Shown here: in pieces, positions 7,557 to 17,042 of the stretch
How the letters are laid out: every line of letters begins with the position of its first letter
Position numbering within the stretch: position 1 is the first letter of the stretch
From: Bacteroidota bacterium
GTDB lineage: Bacteria; Bacteroidota; Bacteroidia; Chitinophagales; Chitinophagaceae
Assembly: GCA_023423405.1 (NCBI GenBank)
Contig: JAFAFR010000037.1
Coordinates: 1-64,000, forward strand
DNA: 64,000 nt
Direction: 5' to 3'
Position numbers and translations under genes: made by a program
The notes under the pieces: model-generated
Database searches by the model: none
What the model was told of the DNA's origin: nothing
What the model saw: only the letters and a program-made list of their open reading frames with translations

Positions 7557-8591
7557 TTCGCCGCGTAAAGAAGTTTCCAATAATTCCCGCAGCCGGCGGG
7601 CGCTGTGGCCGCGCGGCAACAAAAACATCAGCTTGGCAAGAGCCGCCTCAAAGGTCATATCGTGCCCGCTGATCACGCCAATTTCTTTGAGCTGCACGCT
7701 GGTTTCATAACGCCCCAGTTCCACCGCGCCGCCATCGCATTGTGTGATGTCTACCACCACCAGGCCCCGCGCGATGGCTGTTTTCAGGGCGCCGATGAAC
7801 CAGGGCGCCGTCGTGGCATTGCCACTGCCAAAGGTTTCCAGCAGCGCCGCGCGACAACCGGGCGTGCCCAGCACGGCTTCCACCGTGGCAGGTGTAATAC
7901 CCGGAAATATCTTGAGCACCGACACCGCGGAGTCAAGTTGCCGGTACACTTTCAGCGGCTTATCTGGCGCTTTCAGTATGAACTCGCGATGGTACTTGAT
8001 GCTGATCCCCGCCTCGGCCAGCGGCGGATAATTCATGGAATAGAATGCTTCAAATTTCTCTGCATTGTATTTTTTCGAACGGTTGCCCCGGAACAACTGG
8101 TAGTCGAAATAAATGCATACTTCGGGCACCAGGGCCCGGCCGCCTTTGCGCGCTGCCGCGATCTCCAGGGCGGTGATGATATTTTCCTTGGCATCGGTCC
8201 GGATCTCGCCAATGGGCAATTGCGATCCCGTCAACACCACCGGCTTGCCGAGGTTTTCGAGCAGAAAACTCAGGGCGCTGGCGGTGAAGGCCATGGTATC
8301 GGATCCGTGCAGGATCACGAATCCATCGTACTCCGCGTACCGTGCGCCAATGATACCCGCCAGTTCCACCCAAATTTCCGGGTGCATATTGGAAGAATCC
8401 ATGGGCGGATTGAAGGCATGCACCTCCACCTCAAATCCCAGCTTTACGATTTCGGGTATGTTGTCGCGGATTTCCCTGAACCCAATGGGTTTCAGGGCGC
8501 CGGTTGCGGCATCCATCACCATTCCTACCGTACCTCCGGTATAGATGATCAGGATACGGGTGCGCTGCGTTTTCCTTTTTATTGATGGCAT
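7539..8591 (-). CDS. ansA: type I (cytosolic) L-asparaginase
   Basis: 350 residues, no signal peptide, so the cytosolic AnsA type. It hydrolyses L-asparagine to aspartate and ammonia. Both active-site segments are present: TGGTVG (18-23, nucleophile Thr) and HGSDTMA (95-101, with the second catalytic Thr and Asp). The start ATG directly abuts the TAG stop of tatD (no gap), so it is the second gene of a tatD-ansA operon. A short basic N-terminal extension precedes the first strand. Confidence 0.93.
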   Translation of the reverse strand: MPSIKRKTQRTRILIIYTGGTVGMVMDAATGALKPIGFREIRDNIPEIVKLGFEVEVHAFNPPMDSSNMHPEIWVELAGIIGARYAEYDGFVILHGSDTMAFTASALSFLLENLGKPVVLTGSQLPIGEIRTDAKENIITALEIAAARKGGRALVPEVCIYFDYQLFRGNRSKKYNAEKFEAFYSMNYPPLAEAGISIKYHREFILKAPDKPLKVYRQLDSAVSVLKIFPGITPATVEAVLGTPGCRAALLETFGSGNATTAPWFIGALKTAIARGLVVVDITQCDGGAVELGRYETSVQLKEIGVISGHDMTFEAALAKLMFLLPRGHSARRLRELLETSLRGELTNGG

Positions 8592-9374
8592 CTAGGGCTG
8601 TTTATTTCCTTTTTTGAAGAGCCGGCAGGCATTGGCACTGGTCTTTTCACCTATTTCCAGCGCCGGCATTTCGAGTATATCACCCAGTTTTTCAGCCACC
8701 TGCTGCAGCCAGGCCGGTTCATTGCGCTTGCCCCGGTAAGGCACCGGGCTCAGGTAGGGCGCGTCGGTCTCCAGCACCAGGTGCTCCACGCCCACCGCTT
8801 TTACCGCAGGTTCCAGTCCGCCGTTTTTGTAGGTCACCACCCCGCCAATACCCAGGTAAAAGCCCAGGTCCACCGCTTCCCTGGCCATTTCCGCGTCACC
8901 GCTGAAACAATGGAATACGCCCCTTAGCCGACCGTCCTGCAAACTGGCCACTACGTCCAGGCATTCGCGGGTGGCGTTGCGGGAATGAATAGATACAGGA
9001 ATTTCATAATGTTTTGCTAATTCAAGCTGCCGGCGAAAGGCCAGGTATTGCTGGGTTTCGAAGCTGCGATCCCAGTAAAAATCGAGCCCGATCTCTCCCA
9101 CCGCCGCAAAGGAACGGCGCCCCAGCCAGTCCTCTACCGCGGCCATTTCTTCTTCCCAGTCGGCCTTCACATAACAGGGGTGTAATCCCATCATTGCCAG
9201 GCACTTATCCGGATAGGCAGCTTCCAGGGCAAAGAGGTTTTCGTGCTCCGAACGGTCAATGGCCGGAAGGTAAACAGCTTCCACGCCGGCCGCCCAGGCG
9301 CGGTCCATTACAGCCCCGATATCCTGCTTAAAATTGTCGAGGTAGAGATGCGCATGTGTGTCGATCAGCTTCAT
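8592..9374 (-). CDS. TatD-family metal-dependent hydrolase (DNase-like)
   Basis: 260 residues from the ATG giving MKLIDTHAHLYL. The metal-binding HxH is H7/H9, with further TatD-type motifs GEIGLDFYWD (Glu ligand), IHSRNA, GVFHCFSGD and LETDAPYLSP. This is the YcfH/TatD amidohydrolase-like TIM barrel; characterised members are 3'-5' deoxyribonucleases or D-Tyr-tRNA-type deacylase-associated proteins, so the exact substrate is uncertain. First gene of the pair with ansA. Confidence 0.92.
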   Translation of the reverse strand: MKLIDTHAHLYLDNFKQDIGAVMDRAWAAGVEAVYLPAIDRSEHENLFALEAAYPDKCLAMMGLHPCYVKADWEEEMAAVEDWLGRRSFAAVGEIGLDFYWDRSFETQQYLAFRRQLELAKHYEIPVSIHSRNATRECLDVVASLQDGRLRGVFHCFSGDAEMAREAVDLGFYLGIGGVVTYKNGGLEPAVKAVGVEHLVLETDAPYLSPVPYRGKRNEPAWLQQVAEKLGDILEMPALEIGEKTSANACRLFKKGNKQP

Positions 9375-9475
9375 GGCGGCAAAGTTCCACAAAATTTATC
9401 GCGATTTTAAACGTTCTCGATGCAACCCGGTCAGACCATCCGGTAACAACAACAAATACACCACAACCGACATTT

Positions 9476-10363
9476 ATGAAAATGATCCATTTTAACCGTC
9501 CCCTCCTGGCTGCTCTGGCCCTGGGGTGCGGACTTTACCTCAGTTCCTGCTCCAAGAACAATCCGGAGCAGTCAACCGGCCAGGTTCCGGCCGAAACCCG
9601 GGCCAGCGTAGAAGCCGATGCCGAAGCAGAACTCCTGTACGACGACGTATTCAACAATGTGCTGGGCGTCGACTCCCGCGTGGCCATTGGCGGCACCGGT
9701 GTTTTTGCGGAAAGAAAAAGCGACCCCAATAGCCGAGAGGTACCCTGTTACACGGTCTCCTGGGAGTTCGTAAATAAGAAAGACAGCTTCCCGGTAAGGA
9801 TCACCGTTGATTTTGGTACCGGCTGTACGGGCGCCGACGGACGCACCCGCAAGGGCAGCATCAGCACCGTCTACAGCAACCCGCTCTGGCTGCCCGGCGC
9901 CACCGCCACCACCAGTTTCGACGGCTATTTCGTGAACGACGTGAAAGTGGAAGGCACCCATACCATCGAAAACAAGAGCAGCGCCACCCAACTGGCTTTC
10001 CAAACCAAAGTCACCAATGGCAAGCTGACCCACAGCAACGGTAGCTATATTTCCTGGAACCGCACCCGTGATATCACCCAGTCTGAAGGATGGGCCACTC
10101 CCTGGCAGCCGGGCGACGACGTTTACCAGATCGTGGGAAATGGCTCGGGATCTGTCCATATCGGCGATAAAACCAGCGAATGGACCGCTACCAATATCGA
10201 GCCCCTCGAAAAACGCTTCTCCTGCCGCTGGATCTCAAAGGGTAAAGTCGGCATCCAACGGAACCAAGGCCCGCAGGGCGTCCTGGACTTTGGAAATGGC
10301 GAATGCGACAACAAAGCCACCCTCACGGTAAATGGGGTTTCCGTAGAAATTACTTTGAAGTAA
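9476..10363 (+). CDS. uncharacterised lipoprotein
   Basis: 295 residues from ATG 9476. A signal sequence runs into a lipobox LSSC (Cys near residue 23), followed by SKNNPEQ, so it should be a lipid-anchored envelope protein. The mature part is rich in Gly, Thr and beta-strand-like patterns (VRITVDFGTGCTGADGRTRKG, TSFDGYFVNDVKVEGTHTIEN), resembling Bacteroidota proteins whose members I know only as hypothetical. It stands alone and is followed by a strong terminator. Confidence 0.8.
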   Translation: MKMIHFNRPLLAALALGCGLYLSSCSKNNPEQSTGQVPAETRASVEADAEAELLYDDVFNNVLGVDSRVAIGGTGVFAERKSDPNSREVPCYTVSWEFVNKKDSFPVRITVDFGTGCTGADGRTRKGSISTVYSNPLWLPGATATTSFDGYFVNDVKVEGTHTIENKSSATQLAFQTKVTNGKLTHSNGSYISWNRTRDITQSEGWATPWQPGDDVYQIVGNGSGSVHIGDKTSEWTATNIEPLEKRFSCRWISKGKVGIQRNQGPQGVLDFGNGECDNKATLTVNGVSVEITLK

Positions 10364-10416
10364 TTAAAAATAATATATACCTTTAAAACAGTTTTCATAG
10401 GGTACGGATTAAAAAC

Positions 10417-10448
10417 GGGCCAGGGTTTCTACCCAGGCCCAACTTTTT
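10417..10448 (+). terminator. Rho-independent terminator after the lipoprotein gene
   Basis: GGGCC-A-GGGT pairs with ACCC-A-GGCCC around TTCT (one A/A mismatch) and is followed by seven T residues. It sits between convergent genes. Confidence 0.8.
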
Positions 10449-10476
10449 TTATACCCGATTCCATTAGATTATTCCT

Positions 10477-11127
10477 TTATTTATTGCTTCCTGGTACACC
10501 GTATCCTGCAATTTCGATGGCAGCAAAAACATAACCCAGGCGACTGAAATGTTCCAGGGTTCGGGGCAGGGCATACCGCAAACGTGCTTCCGCTTTTTCA
10601 CTGTCGTGGTACACGATGATGCTTCCCGGCCTGGTATTTTTTTCTACGATCTTCCAGCATTGTTCATCGCTGAGACTGCGATCAAAATCGCCGCTCAACA
10701 CCGACCACATGATATGCCTGTAACCCGCTTGCTGCAAGCAGGCTGCCTGGAAGGAAGTCATCTTTCCATAAGGCGGGCGATATAAGGGAGAATCAATCCA
10801 TTTCGACGCAGCCTGCACATCGGCCAGGTAGTTGGCATCACTGGTCTTCCAGCCATCCAGGTGATGCATGCTGTGGTTGCCGGTCACATGCCCTTCTTTC
10901 AATACCTGTTCGTACACACCGGGAAAATCCTTCACATTTTTCCCGATGCAGAAAAAACTGGCACGCGCCTGGTACTGTCGCAACTGGTCAAGCACCCAGG
11001 GCGTAATGCGTGGATGCGGACCATCGTCAAAACTCAGGTAAATGCGTTTTTCGGTATCGGGCATCTGCCAGCAGCGCTGGGGATACAGCAGGCGCAATAA
11101 ACGATGACCGGTTTTCCAGTAATACAT
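10477..11127 (-). CDS. polysaccharide deacetylase (NodB-domain) family protein
   Basis: 216 residues. NodB fold motifs: SFDDGPHP (metal/catalytic Asp pair, 32-39), the H-x3-H metal pair H85/H89 in NHSMHH, and RPPYGKMT with the conserved Arg. This carbohydrate-esterase-4 family removes N-acetyl groups from peptidoglycan or other amino sugars, or acts on related N-acyl compounds. There is no obvious signal peptide; the N-terminus (MYYWKTGHRLLRLLYP) is short and basic. It is divergent from gltX with only 27 bases between the starts. Confidence 0.9.
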   Translation of the reverse strand: MYYWKTGHRLLRLLYPQRCWQMPDTEKRIYLSFDDGPHPRITPWVLDQLRQYQARASFFCIGKNVKDFPGVYEQVLKEGHVTGNHSMHHLDGWKTSDANYLADVQAASKWIDSPLYRPPYGKMTSFQAACLQQAGYRHIMWSVLSGDFDRSLSDEQCWKIVEKNTRPGSIIVYHDSEKAEARLRYALPRTLEHFSRLGYVFAAIEIAGYGVPGSNK

Positions 11128-11141
11128 TTCACAAACCTAAT

Positions 11142-11149
11142 TACTTTTG
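11142..11149 (+). promoter_or_regulatory. candidate -7 box (TACTTTTG) of gltX
   Basis: Fits TAnnTTTG; it ends 5 bases before the gltX ATG, which would make the mRNA leaderless or nearly so. The -33 element is poor. Confidence 0.4.
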
Positions 11150-11154
11150 CCGCC

Positions 11155-12687
11155 ATGTCAAGTTCCATTCGCGTGCGATTTGCACCCAGTCCAACCGGCG
11201 GCCTCCATCTCGGCGGCGTGCGCACGGTGTTGTACAATTACCTGTTTGCCAAAAAACACGGCGGCCGGTTCGTGTTGCGCATTGAAGACACCGACCAGAG
11301 CCGCTTTGTGCCGGGCGCAGAAGAATACATCATGGACTGCCTGCGCTGGTGTGGCATAGAGCCCGATGAGAGCCCGGAGAAAGGCGGACCCTTTGCGCCC
11401 TACCGCCAGAGCGAACGCAAACCCTATTACCGCGCTTATGCCGAACAGTTAGTTGCAGCAGGCCGGGCCTACTATGCGTTCGATACACCCGCGGAACTGG
11501 AAGAAATGCGCATCCGTTTTCGTACGGCCGACAACCCTTCGCCCCAATACGACCATCGCCTGCGCATGGATATGCGCAATTCTATCAGCCTCGAAAAAGC
11601 AGAATGGGAGCGGCTCCTGGCCGAAGGGCATCCGTATGTGATCCGCATCAAAATGCCGGCCGACCAGGAGTTGGTTTTTCACGATATGATCCGGGGAGAA
11701 GTTCGCTTCAATACCGGCATCGTGGACGATAAGGTATTGCTCAAGCAGGATGGCATGCCTACCTATCACCTCGCCGTGGTGGTAGACGACCACGCGATGG
11801 AGATCACGCATGCCTTCCGCGGAGAGGAGTGGTTGCCCAGCGCGCCCGTACATATATTGTTGTGGGAATGGCTGGGATGGAAAGAGGTTATGCCGGCCTG
11901 GGCCCACCTGCCGCTGATCTTAAAACCCGATGGCAATGGCAAACTCAGCAAACGCGATGGCGACCGCCTTGGCTTTCCGGTTTTTGCCATGAACTGGACC
12001 GATCCCCGCACCGGCGAATACACGCAGGGCTTCCGTGAGCGGGGCTTTCTGCCCGAAGCTTTTGTAAACCTGCTGGCCATGCTTGGCTGGAACGATGGAA
12101 GCGGCAAGGAACTCTTTTCCATGCCCGAACTGATCGACGCTTTTTCCATGGACCGTGTGCACAAAGGCGGCGCCAAATTCGACTATGAAAAAGCCAGATG
12201 GTTCAACCACGAATGGATCAAAGTTTCTTCTGCCGACAGGCTCTTACCCGATGTAAAAGCAGTGCTGGAAAAAGAAGGTATTGAAGTCAACGATGATGCA
12301 TACACGAAAAACGTGATCAGCCTCGTGAAAGAACGTTGTACCCTGCTTACCGATTTCGTGGAGCAATCGGCCTATTTTTTCCGCCGTCCCGCTACGCCGG
12401 ATATGAGCCCGGTTGCGGCAAAATGGAGCCCGGAAAAAACCGCCTTCTTCCAGTCGCTCATTCCTGCGCTGGAAGCTGCTGAAACCCTCTCTGCAGGCGA
12501 ACTGGAAACCATCTTTAAAAACCTGGCTGCAGAAAAAGCCATCAAAGTGGGCGAACTGCAATTGCCTTTCAGGCTGATGCTGGTAGGCGGCAAATTCGGT
12601 CCCGCTGTTTTTGAAATTGCAGCTACCATTGGACGCGGGGAGACGGTGGCAAGGATCCGGCAGGGCCTCGCAGCGCTGGGCCAGTAA
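11155..12687 (+). CDS. gltX: glutamyl-tRNA synthetase
   Basis: 510 residues from ATG 11155 (an upstream in-frame ATG at 11104 overlaps the divergent gene and is rejected). Class I synthetase: the HIGH-type motif is HLGG (18-21) within APSPTGGLHLGG, and the KMSKS-type motif is KLSKRDG near residue 263. It charges tRNA-Glu with glutamate. The length fits the bacterial enzyme and the C-terminal ~190 residues are the anticodon-binding helical domain. No other gltX/glnS-like gene is in the window. Confidence 0.96.
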   Translation: MSSSIRVRFAPSPTGGLHLGGVRTVLYNYLFAKKHGGRFVLRIEDTDQSRFVPGAEEYIMDCLRWCGIEPDESPEKGGPFAPYRQSERKPYYRAYAEQLVAAGRAYYAFDTPAELEEMRIRFRTADNPSPQYDHRLRMDMRNSISLEKAEWERLLAEGHPYVIRIKMPADQELVFHDMIRGEVRFNTGIVDDKVLLKQDGMPTYHLAVVVDDHAMEITHAFRGEEWLPSAPVHILLWEWLGWKEVMPAWAHLPLILKPDGNGKLSKRDGDRLGFPVFAMNWTDPRTGEYTQGFRERGFLPEAFVNLLAMLGWNDGSGKELFSMPELIDAFSMDRVHKGGAKFDYEKARWFNHEWIKVSSADRLLPDVKAVLEKEGIEVNDDAYTKNVISLVKERCTLLTDFVEQSAYFFRRPATPDMSPVAAKWSPEKTAFFQSLIPALEAAETLSAGELETIFKNLAAEKAIKVGELQLPFRLMLVGGKFGPAVFEIAATIGRGETVARIRQGLAALGQ

Positions 12688-12759
12688 CACCCGGCGGGTG
12701 CCCGTAAGCTGCTGTAACGCTCGCGTTGCGCCAATGCAGGAAATCGCCTAATTTCAGGG

Positions 12760-14298
12760 ATGCAGTCAATCGAACGGGTCAACTGGAAAATCATTCTTCC
12801 TCTTGCCTTCCTGAAACTCCTCGTCCCTTTTTTACTCATCCATCCTGCCTTCGAATGGCAGCGCGATGAATTCTTATACTATCAGCAGGGCCAGCACCCT
12901 GCCTGGGGTTATATGGAAAATCCACCGCTGCTTTCCTGGCTCGCCGGCGTTTCGTCCATACTCGGTGGCGGCACCTGGACCATTAAAATATGGCCCGCCA
13001 TTTTTGGAGCGGGCACGATGGTGGTGAGCTGTTTGCTGACCGCCCGCTTTGGCGGAAAAACCAGGGCGCAGGTATTGACCGCACTTGCTTTTCTGCTCAC
13101 TGCTTTTCTACGGACGCATATTCTTTTTCAACCCAATATCCTCGACAATTTTTGCTGGACCACCTGCATCTGGCTGCTGGTAGCGCACCAGCAGGAAAAA
13201 AAGCCTGCCTGGTTTTATGCTTTTGTGGCCGTAAGCGTGCTGGGCTTTTATGGAAAATACACGCAGCTTTTTTTACTGGCAGCCATCGGCACCAGTTGGA
13301 TCTTATCCAACCGCAGTTATTTGACAAGCCGTCTCACCTGGCGCTGCTTAGCCATTGCCGCCCTGCTCCTGCTGCCGAATATCTGGTGGCAATACCAGCA
13401 CCGCTTTCCGCTGGCTCATCATATGCAGGAATTGCGCGACACCCAATTGCAGTACCTGAGCAAAGCAGATTTCCTGAAGGACCAGTTGCTGATGTTGTTA
13501 CCGGTATTGCCGTTGTGGCTGGCCGGTTTGTTCGCCCTGCTGAAAGAAAAAACCTATCGCTGGATAGGCATCACCTATATCGCCGTCGTTATACTGCTGA
13601 TGCTGGGCAGCGGAAAATCGTACTATGCCCTCGGCATTTACCCGCCACTGGTGGCAGCCGGCGCCGCCCGGTGGGAATCTTTTGGCCGGAACAGGTTATG
13701 GGCACGGTTGGCGCTGCCCGCATGGATCGTATTACTGGGACTGCCGATGGTTCCCCTGCTGACACCCTTGTGGTCGCCCGGCAGGCTCGCCGCTTATTTT
13801 GAAAAGAGTGGTATACGCCGGTCGGGTTTTCTGAAATGGGAAGACCAGAAAGACCATCCGCTGCCGCAGGACTATGCCGATATGCTGGGATGGAAAGAAC
13901 TGGCTGTGAAAACCGAAGCCGCCTATCACCGCTTGCCGCCGGCAGACCAGGCGAACACCTATGTGTTCTGCGACAACTACGGGCAGGCCGGTGCGCTCCT
14001 CTACTACGCGCAGGACACCGTGTATAAAAAGAAAATATTCAGCGCCAATGGAAGTTTCCTGCTCTGGATTCCACCCGTCACTTCCTTCAAGCATTTCCTG
14101 GTGACCAATGAAGAAATCCCGCCGCGCGACCATCCTTTCTTTGGCCACTTCAAAGAGTTGCAGGTGCTGGATTCTGTGCAGCAGCCTTATGCAAGGCAGC
14201 AGGGTGATAAAGTGATGCTTTTCCGCGGCGCCGACAGCCAGGCCTATGCCATCGCCAATGCCCTGCTGAAGCAGGAAAGAGATGAATTCCGGCGATAA
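12760..14298 (+). CDS. ArnT/GT39-type membrane glycosyltransferase
   Basis: 512 residues with about 10 hydrophobic helices in the first ~350 residues and a soluble C-terminal part. The first periplasmic loop has the acidic pair in WQRDEFLYYQQG, followed by ENPPLLSW, typical of PMT_2/ArnT-like enzymes that use a polyprenyl-phosphate sugar donor. It would transfer a sugar to a lipid, glycan or protein in the periplasm; the acceptor is unknown. It begins 72 bases after gltX, and its stop precedes the B12-domain gene by 19 bases. Confidence 0.85.
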   Translation: MQSIERVNWKIILPLAFLKLLVPFLLIHPAFEWQRDEFLYYQQGQHPAWGYMENPPLLSWLAGVSSILGGGTWTIKIWPAIFGAGTMVVSCLLTARFGGKTRAQVLTALAFLLTAFLRTHILFQPNILDNFCWTTCIWLLVAHQQEKKPAWFYAFVAVSVLGFYGKYTQLFLLAAIGTSWILSNRSYLTSRLTWRCLAIAALLLLPNIWWQYQHRFPLAHHMQELRDTQLQYLSKADFLKDQLLMLLPVLPLWLAGLFALLKEKTYRWIGITYIAVVILLMLGSGKSYYALGIYPPLVAAGAARWESFGRNRLWARLALPAWIVLLGLPMVPLLTPLWSPGRLAAYFEKSGIRRSGFLKWEDQKDHPLPQDYADMLGWKELAVKTEAAYHRLPPADQANTYVFCDNYGQAGALLYYAQDTVYKKKIFSANGSFLLWIPPVTSFKHFLVTNEEIPPRDHPFFGHFKELQVLDSVQQPYARQQGDKVMLFRGADSQAYAIANALLKQERDEFRR

Positions 14299-14317
14299 CC
14301 TATCTTTATCCGGCCAT

Positions 14318-14734
14318 ATGCAAAACATCCATCGACCCATTCGCGTACTGGTTGCCAAAGTTGGTCTCGACGGCCACGACCGCGGCGCCAAAGTGATTGC
14401 CGCCGCCCTCCGCGATGCCGGCATGGAAGTAATTTATACGGGATTGCGACAGACGCCTGAAATGGTGGTGCAGGCCGCGCTCCAGGAAGATGTGGACGCC
14501 ATCGGCATCAGCATACTCAGCGGGGCGCATATGACGGTTTTCCCCCGCATCATTGAACTCATGAAAAAGAACCGGATGCATGATGTGCTGCTTACCGGCG
14601 GCGGCATCATTCCGCCCGACGATATGGCATCCCTGCTGCAACAGGGAGTGGGGAAATTATTTGAGCCCGGAACCCCCACTGCCGAGATCAGCGCTTATAT
14701 CACCAACTGGGTAAAAGAACACCGAAATTTCTAA
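14318..14734 (+). CDS. stand-alone cobalamin-binding domain (methylmalonyl-CoA mutase C-terminal type)
   Basis: 138 residues from the ATG giving MQNIHRPIRVLVAK. The whole protein is a B12-binding Rossmann domain: LDGHDRG with H20 as the lower cobalt ligand, SILSGAH (about 75-81) and TGGGIIPPDD near residue 92. Such small subunits pair with a separate mutase alpha chain of methylmalonyl- or isobutyryl-CoA mutases; no alpha chain is in the window. It is followed 2 bases later by the enoyl-CoA hydratase gene, suggesting acyl-CoA metabolism. A longer start at 14282 would overlap the previous gene. Confidence 0.88.
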   Translation: MQNIHRPIRVLVAKVGLDGHDRGAKVIAAALRDAGMEVIYTGLRQTPEMVVQAALQEDVDAIGISILSGAHMTVFPRIIELMKKNRMHDVLLTGGGIIPPDDMASLLQQGVGKLFEPGTPTAEISAYITNWVKEHRNF

Positions 14735-14736
14735 CC

Positions 14737-15516
14737 ATGTACCAAACCCTGCTCACCAGCCTGGAAAACGGCATACTAACGGTAACGATCAATCGCCCCG
14801 ATAAACTGAATGCCCTGAACAGGACCGTTATATCGGAGCTGGCCGAAGTAGTGGAAGAAATTTATGTGAACCATAACATTCGCGCAGCGATCCTTACCGG
14901 TGCAGGCAGTAAAAGTTTTGTGGCCGGCGCCGACATTTCGGAATTCCTGGAGCTGGATGGAAGCGGTGGAGAAGCGCTCGCGCAGCGGGGCCAGGAAAAG
15001 GTTTTCGATTCCATAGAGAACGCTCCGAAACCGATTGTGGCAGCGGTGAATGGATTTGCATTGGGCGGTGGTAACGAACTGGCTATGGCCTGCCATTTCC
15101 GCCTGGCGGCTGATAATGCAAAATTTGGTCAGCCCGAAGTGAGCCTGGGACTGATCCCCGGTTATGGAGGCACCCAGCGGCTGCCCCGCCTTATTGGAAA
15201 AGGAAAAGCCATGGAGCTGCTCCTGAGCGGCGCCATGATTGATGCCACGGAAGCCCTGCGGCTGGGCCTGGTGAACGAAGTGACCACGGCCGAACAACTG
15301 CTGCCCCGTATGCGGGCCATCCTGGAAACCATTTTGTCGAAAGCGCCCCTGGCCATTACACAGATCATAGAACTGGTCAATGCCTCCGCCACCGGCGAAC
15401 CGGAAGGTATGCAGCGGGAGGCCCGGGAATTCGGTAAACTCTTCGACACCGCCGATGCCCGTGAAGGCATCCATGCCTTCCTGGAAAAAAGAAAGCCACA
15501 GTTTAAAGGTTCCTGA
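14737..15516 (+). CDS. enoyl-CoA hydratase/isomerase family protein
   Basis: 259 residues, crotonase fold. The oxyanion-hole segment (SFVAGADISEF, 60-70) and both catalytic glutamates of true hydratases are present: E114 in GGGNELAMA and E134 in GQPEVSLGLIPGYGGTQRL. It should hydrate 2-enoyl-CoA (or short-chain crotonyl-CoA) to 3-hydroxyacyl-CoA. It lies 2 bases after the cobalamin-domain gene, so the two are likely co-translated and act in branched- or odd-chain acyl-CoA breakdown. The chain-length specificity cannot be read from the sequence. Confidence 0.92.
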   Translation: MYQTLLTSLENGILTVTINRPDKLNALNRTVISELAEVVEEIYVNHNIRAAILTGAGSKSFVAGADISEFLELDGSGGEALAQRGQEKVFDSIENAPKPIVAAVNGFALGGGNELAMACHFRLAADNAKFGQPEVSLGLIPGYGGTQRLPRLIGKGKAMELLLSGAMIDATEALRLGLVNEVTTAEQLLPRMRAILETILSKAPLAITQIIELVNASATGEPEGMQREAREFGKLFDTADAREGIHAFLEKRKPQFKGS

Positions 15517-15563
15517 TTTCCTGATTCCGGCCTAACTTCGCGGCCTAATCAAACAGTCGCGTT

Positions 15564-16961
15564 ATGGAATACAGGATCGAAAAAGATACCATGGGAGAAG
15601 TAAAGGTACCCGTGGATGCCTATTACGGTGCGCAAACCGAGCGTAGCATTGAAAACTTCAAAATCGCCAGGGACACCAACCGCATGCCCATCGAGATCAT
15701 CCGGGCCTTTGCCTATCTCAAGAAAGCGGCGGCGCTTACCAATTTCGATGCCGGTGTTCTTCCCAAAGAAAAGGCGGAACTGATAGGGAAGGTATGCGAT
15801 GAGATCCTGGAAGGCAAACTCGATGCCTATTTTCCGCTGGTGGTATGGCAAACCGGTTCCGGCACGCAGAGCAATATGAATGCAAACGAAGTGATCGCTT
15901 ACCGCGGGCATGTATTACAGGGCGGGCAACTGACCGACAAGGAAAAATTCCTGCACCCCAACGACGACGTCAACAAGTCGCAATCCTCCAACGACACCTT
16001 TCCCACGGCCATGCACATCGCGGCTTATAAAATGCTGGTGGAACTGACCATTCCCGGTATCGAGAAACTGCGCAATACGCTGGCTGAAAAAAGCAAACAA
16101 TACATGCACGTGGTGAAGATCGGCCGCACCCATTTTATGGATGCCACGCCGCTCACCGTGGGCCAGGAATTCAGCGGGTATGTGTCACAGTTAGACCACG
16201 GGCTCAGGGCCATTCGTAACACCCTGCCGCACCTGTCGGAGCTGGCGCTGGGCGGCACCGCAGTAGGTACGGGCATCAATACGCCCGAGAACTACGCGGT
16301 GAATGTTGCCAAACACATAGCCGCGCTTACGGGGCTTCCGTTTGTAACTGCAGAGAACAAATTTGAAGCGCTGGCTGCGCACGACGCCATCGTGGAAGCG
16401 CACGGCGCCCTTAAGACCGCGGCGGTGAGCCTGATGAAGATCGCCAACGACGTGCGCATGCTGTCGAGCGGTCCGCGTTCAGGTATCGGCGAACTGTATA
16501 TCCCCGATAATGAACCCGGCTCTTCCATCATGCCGGGCAAGGTCAATCCTACGCAATGTGAAGCGCTTACCATGATCGCCGCCCAGGTGCTGGGTAATGA
16601 TGTAGCCATCAATATAGGCGGCGCCACCGGTCATTTTGAGCTGAATGTGTTCAAGCCCATGATGATCTATAATTTCCTGCACAGCGCGCGGCTGATCGGG
16701 GAAGGATGCATCAGCTTTAACGATAAATGCGCCGAAGGCATTAAGCCTATTGAAGCCAATATCAAAAAACATGTGGACAATTCCCTGATGCTGGTCACCG
16801 CCCTCAATACCAAAATCGGGTATTATAAGGCAGCGGAAATTGCCCAAAAAGCGCATAAGGAGCACACAACCCTGAAGGAGATGGCCGTAAAACTGGGCTA
16901 TCTCAGTCCTGAAGAGTTTGACCAATGGGTGGTCCCTTCCCAAATGGTGGGAAAAGTCTGA
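15564..16961 (+). CDS. fumC: class II fumarate hydratase
   Basis: 465 residues. The fumarase/aspartase superfamily signature GSSIMPGKVNP is near residues 318-328, with other class II motifs (GSGTQSNMNANEV around residue 97, GRTHFMDATPL, LALGGTAVGTG). It interconverts fumarate and L-malate in the TCA cycle, iron-free and homotetrameric in this class. It could be mistaken for aspartase, but TGSGTQSNMN and PLTVGQEFSGY favour fumarase. It follows the enoyl-CoA hydratase by 47 bases and ends in its own terminator. Confidence 0.95.
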   Translation: MEYRIEKDTMGEVKVPVDAYYGAQTERSIENFKIARDTNRMPIEIIRAFAYLKKAAALTNFDAGVLPKEKAELIGKVCDEILEGKLDAYFPLVVWQTGSGTQSNMNANEVIAYRGHVLQGGQLTDKEKFLHPNDDVNKSQSSNDTFPTAMHIAAYKMLVELTIPGIEKLRNTLAEKSKQYMHVVKIGRTHFMDATPLTVGQEFSGYVSQLDHGLRAIRNTLPHLSELALGGTAVGTGINTPENYAVNVAKHIAALTGLPFVTAENKFEALAAHDAIVEAHGALKTAAVSLMKIANDVRMLSSGPRSGIGELYIPDNEPGSSIMPGKVNPTQCEALTMIAAQVLGNDVAINIGGATGHFELNVFKPMMIYNFLHSARLIGEGCISFNDKCAEGIKPIEANIKKHVDNSLMLVTALNTKIGYYKAAEIAQKAHKEHTTLKEMAVKLGYLSPEEFDQWVVPSQMVGKV

Positions 16962-16996
16962 GGGAATTTTGCATATCCTGCTGAAAAAATCCTGTT

Positions 16997-17023
16997 AAGC
17001 CTCCGGTAAGGAGGCTTTTTTTA
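16997..17023 (+). terminator. Rho-independent terminator of fumC
   Basis: AAGCCTCC-GGTA-AGGAGGC followed by a run of T residues, 35 bases after the stop codon. Confidence 0.85.
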
Positions 17024-17042
17024 TATCGTAATGCTACGTGAT

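Noticed and set aside
12689..12701. Small GC-rich hairpin after gltX (CACCC-GGC-GGGTG)
   Set aside because: No T-run and a 5-bp stem; too weak to call a terminator.
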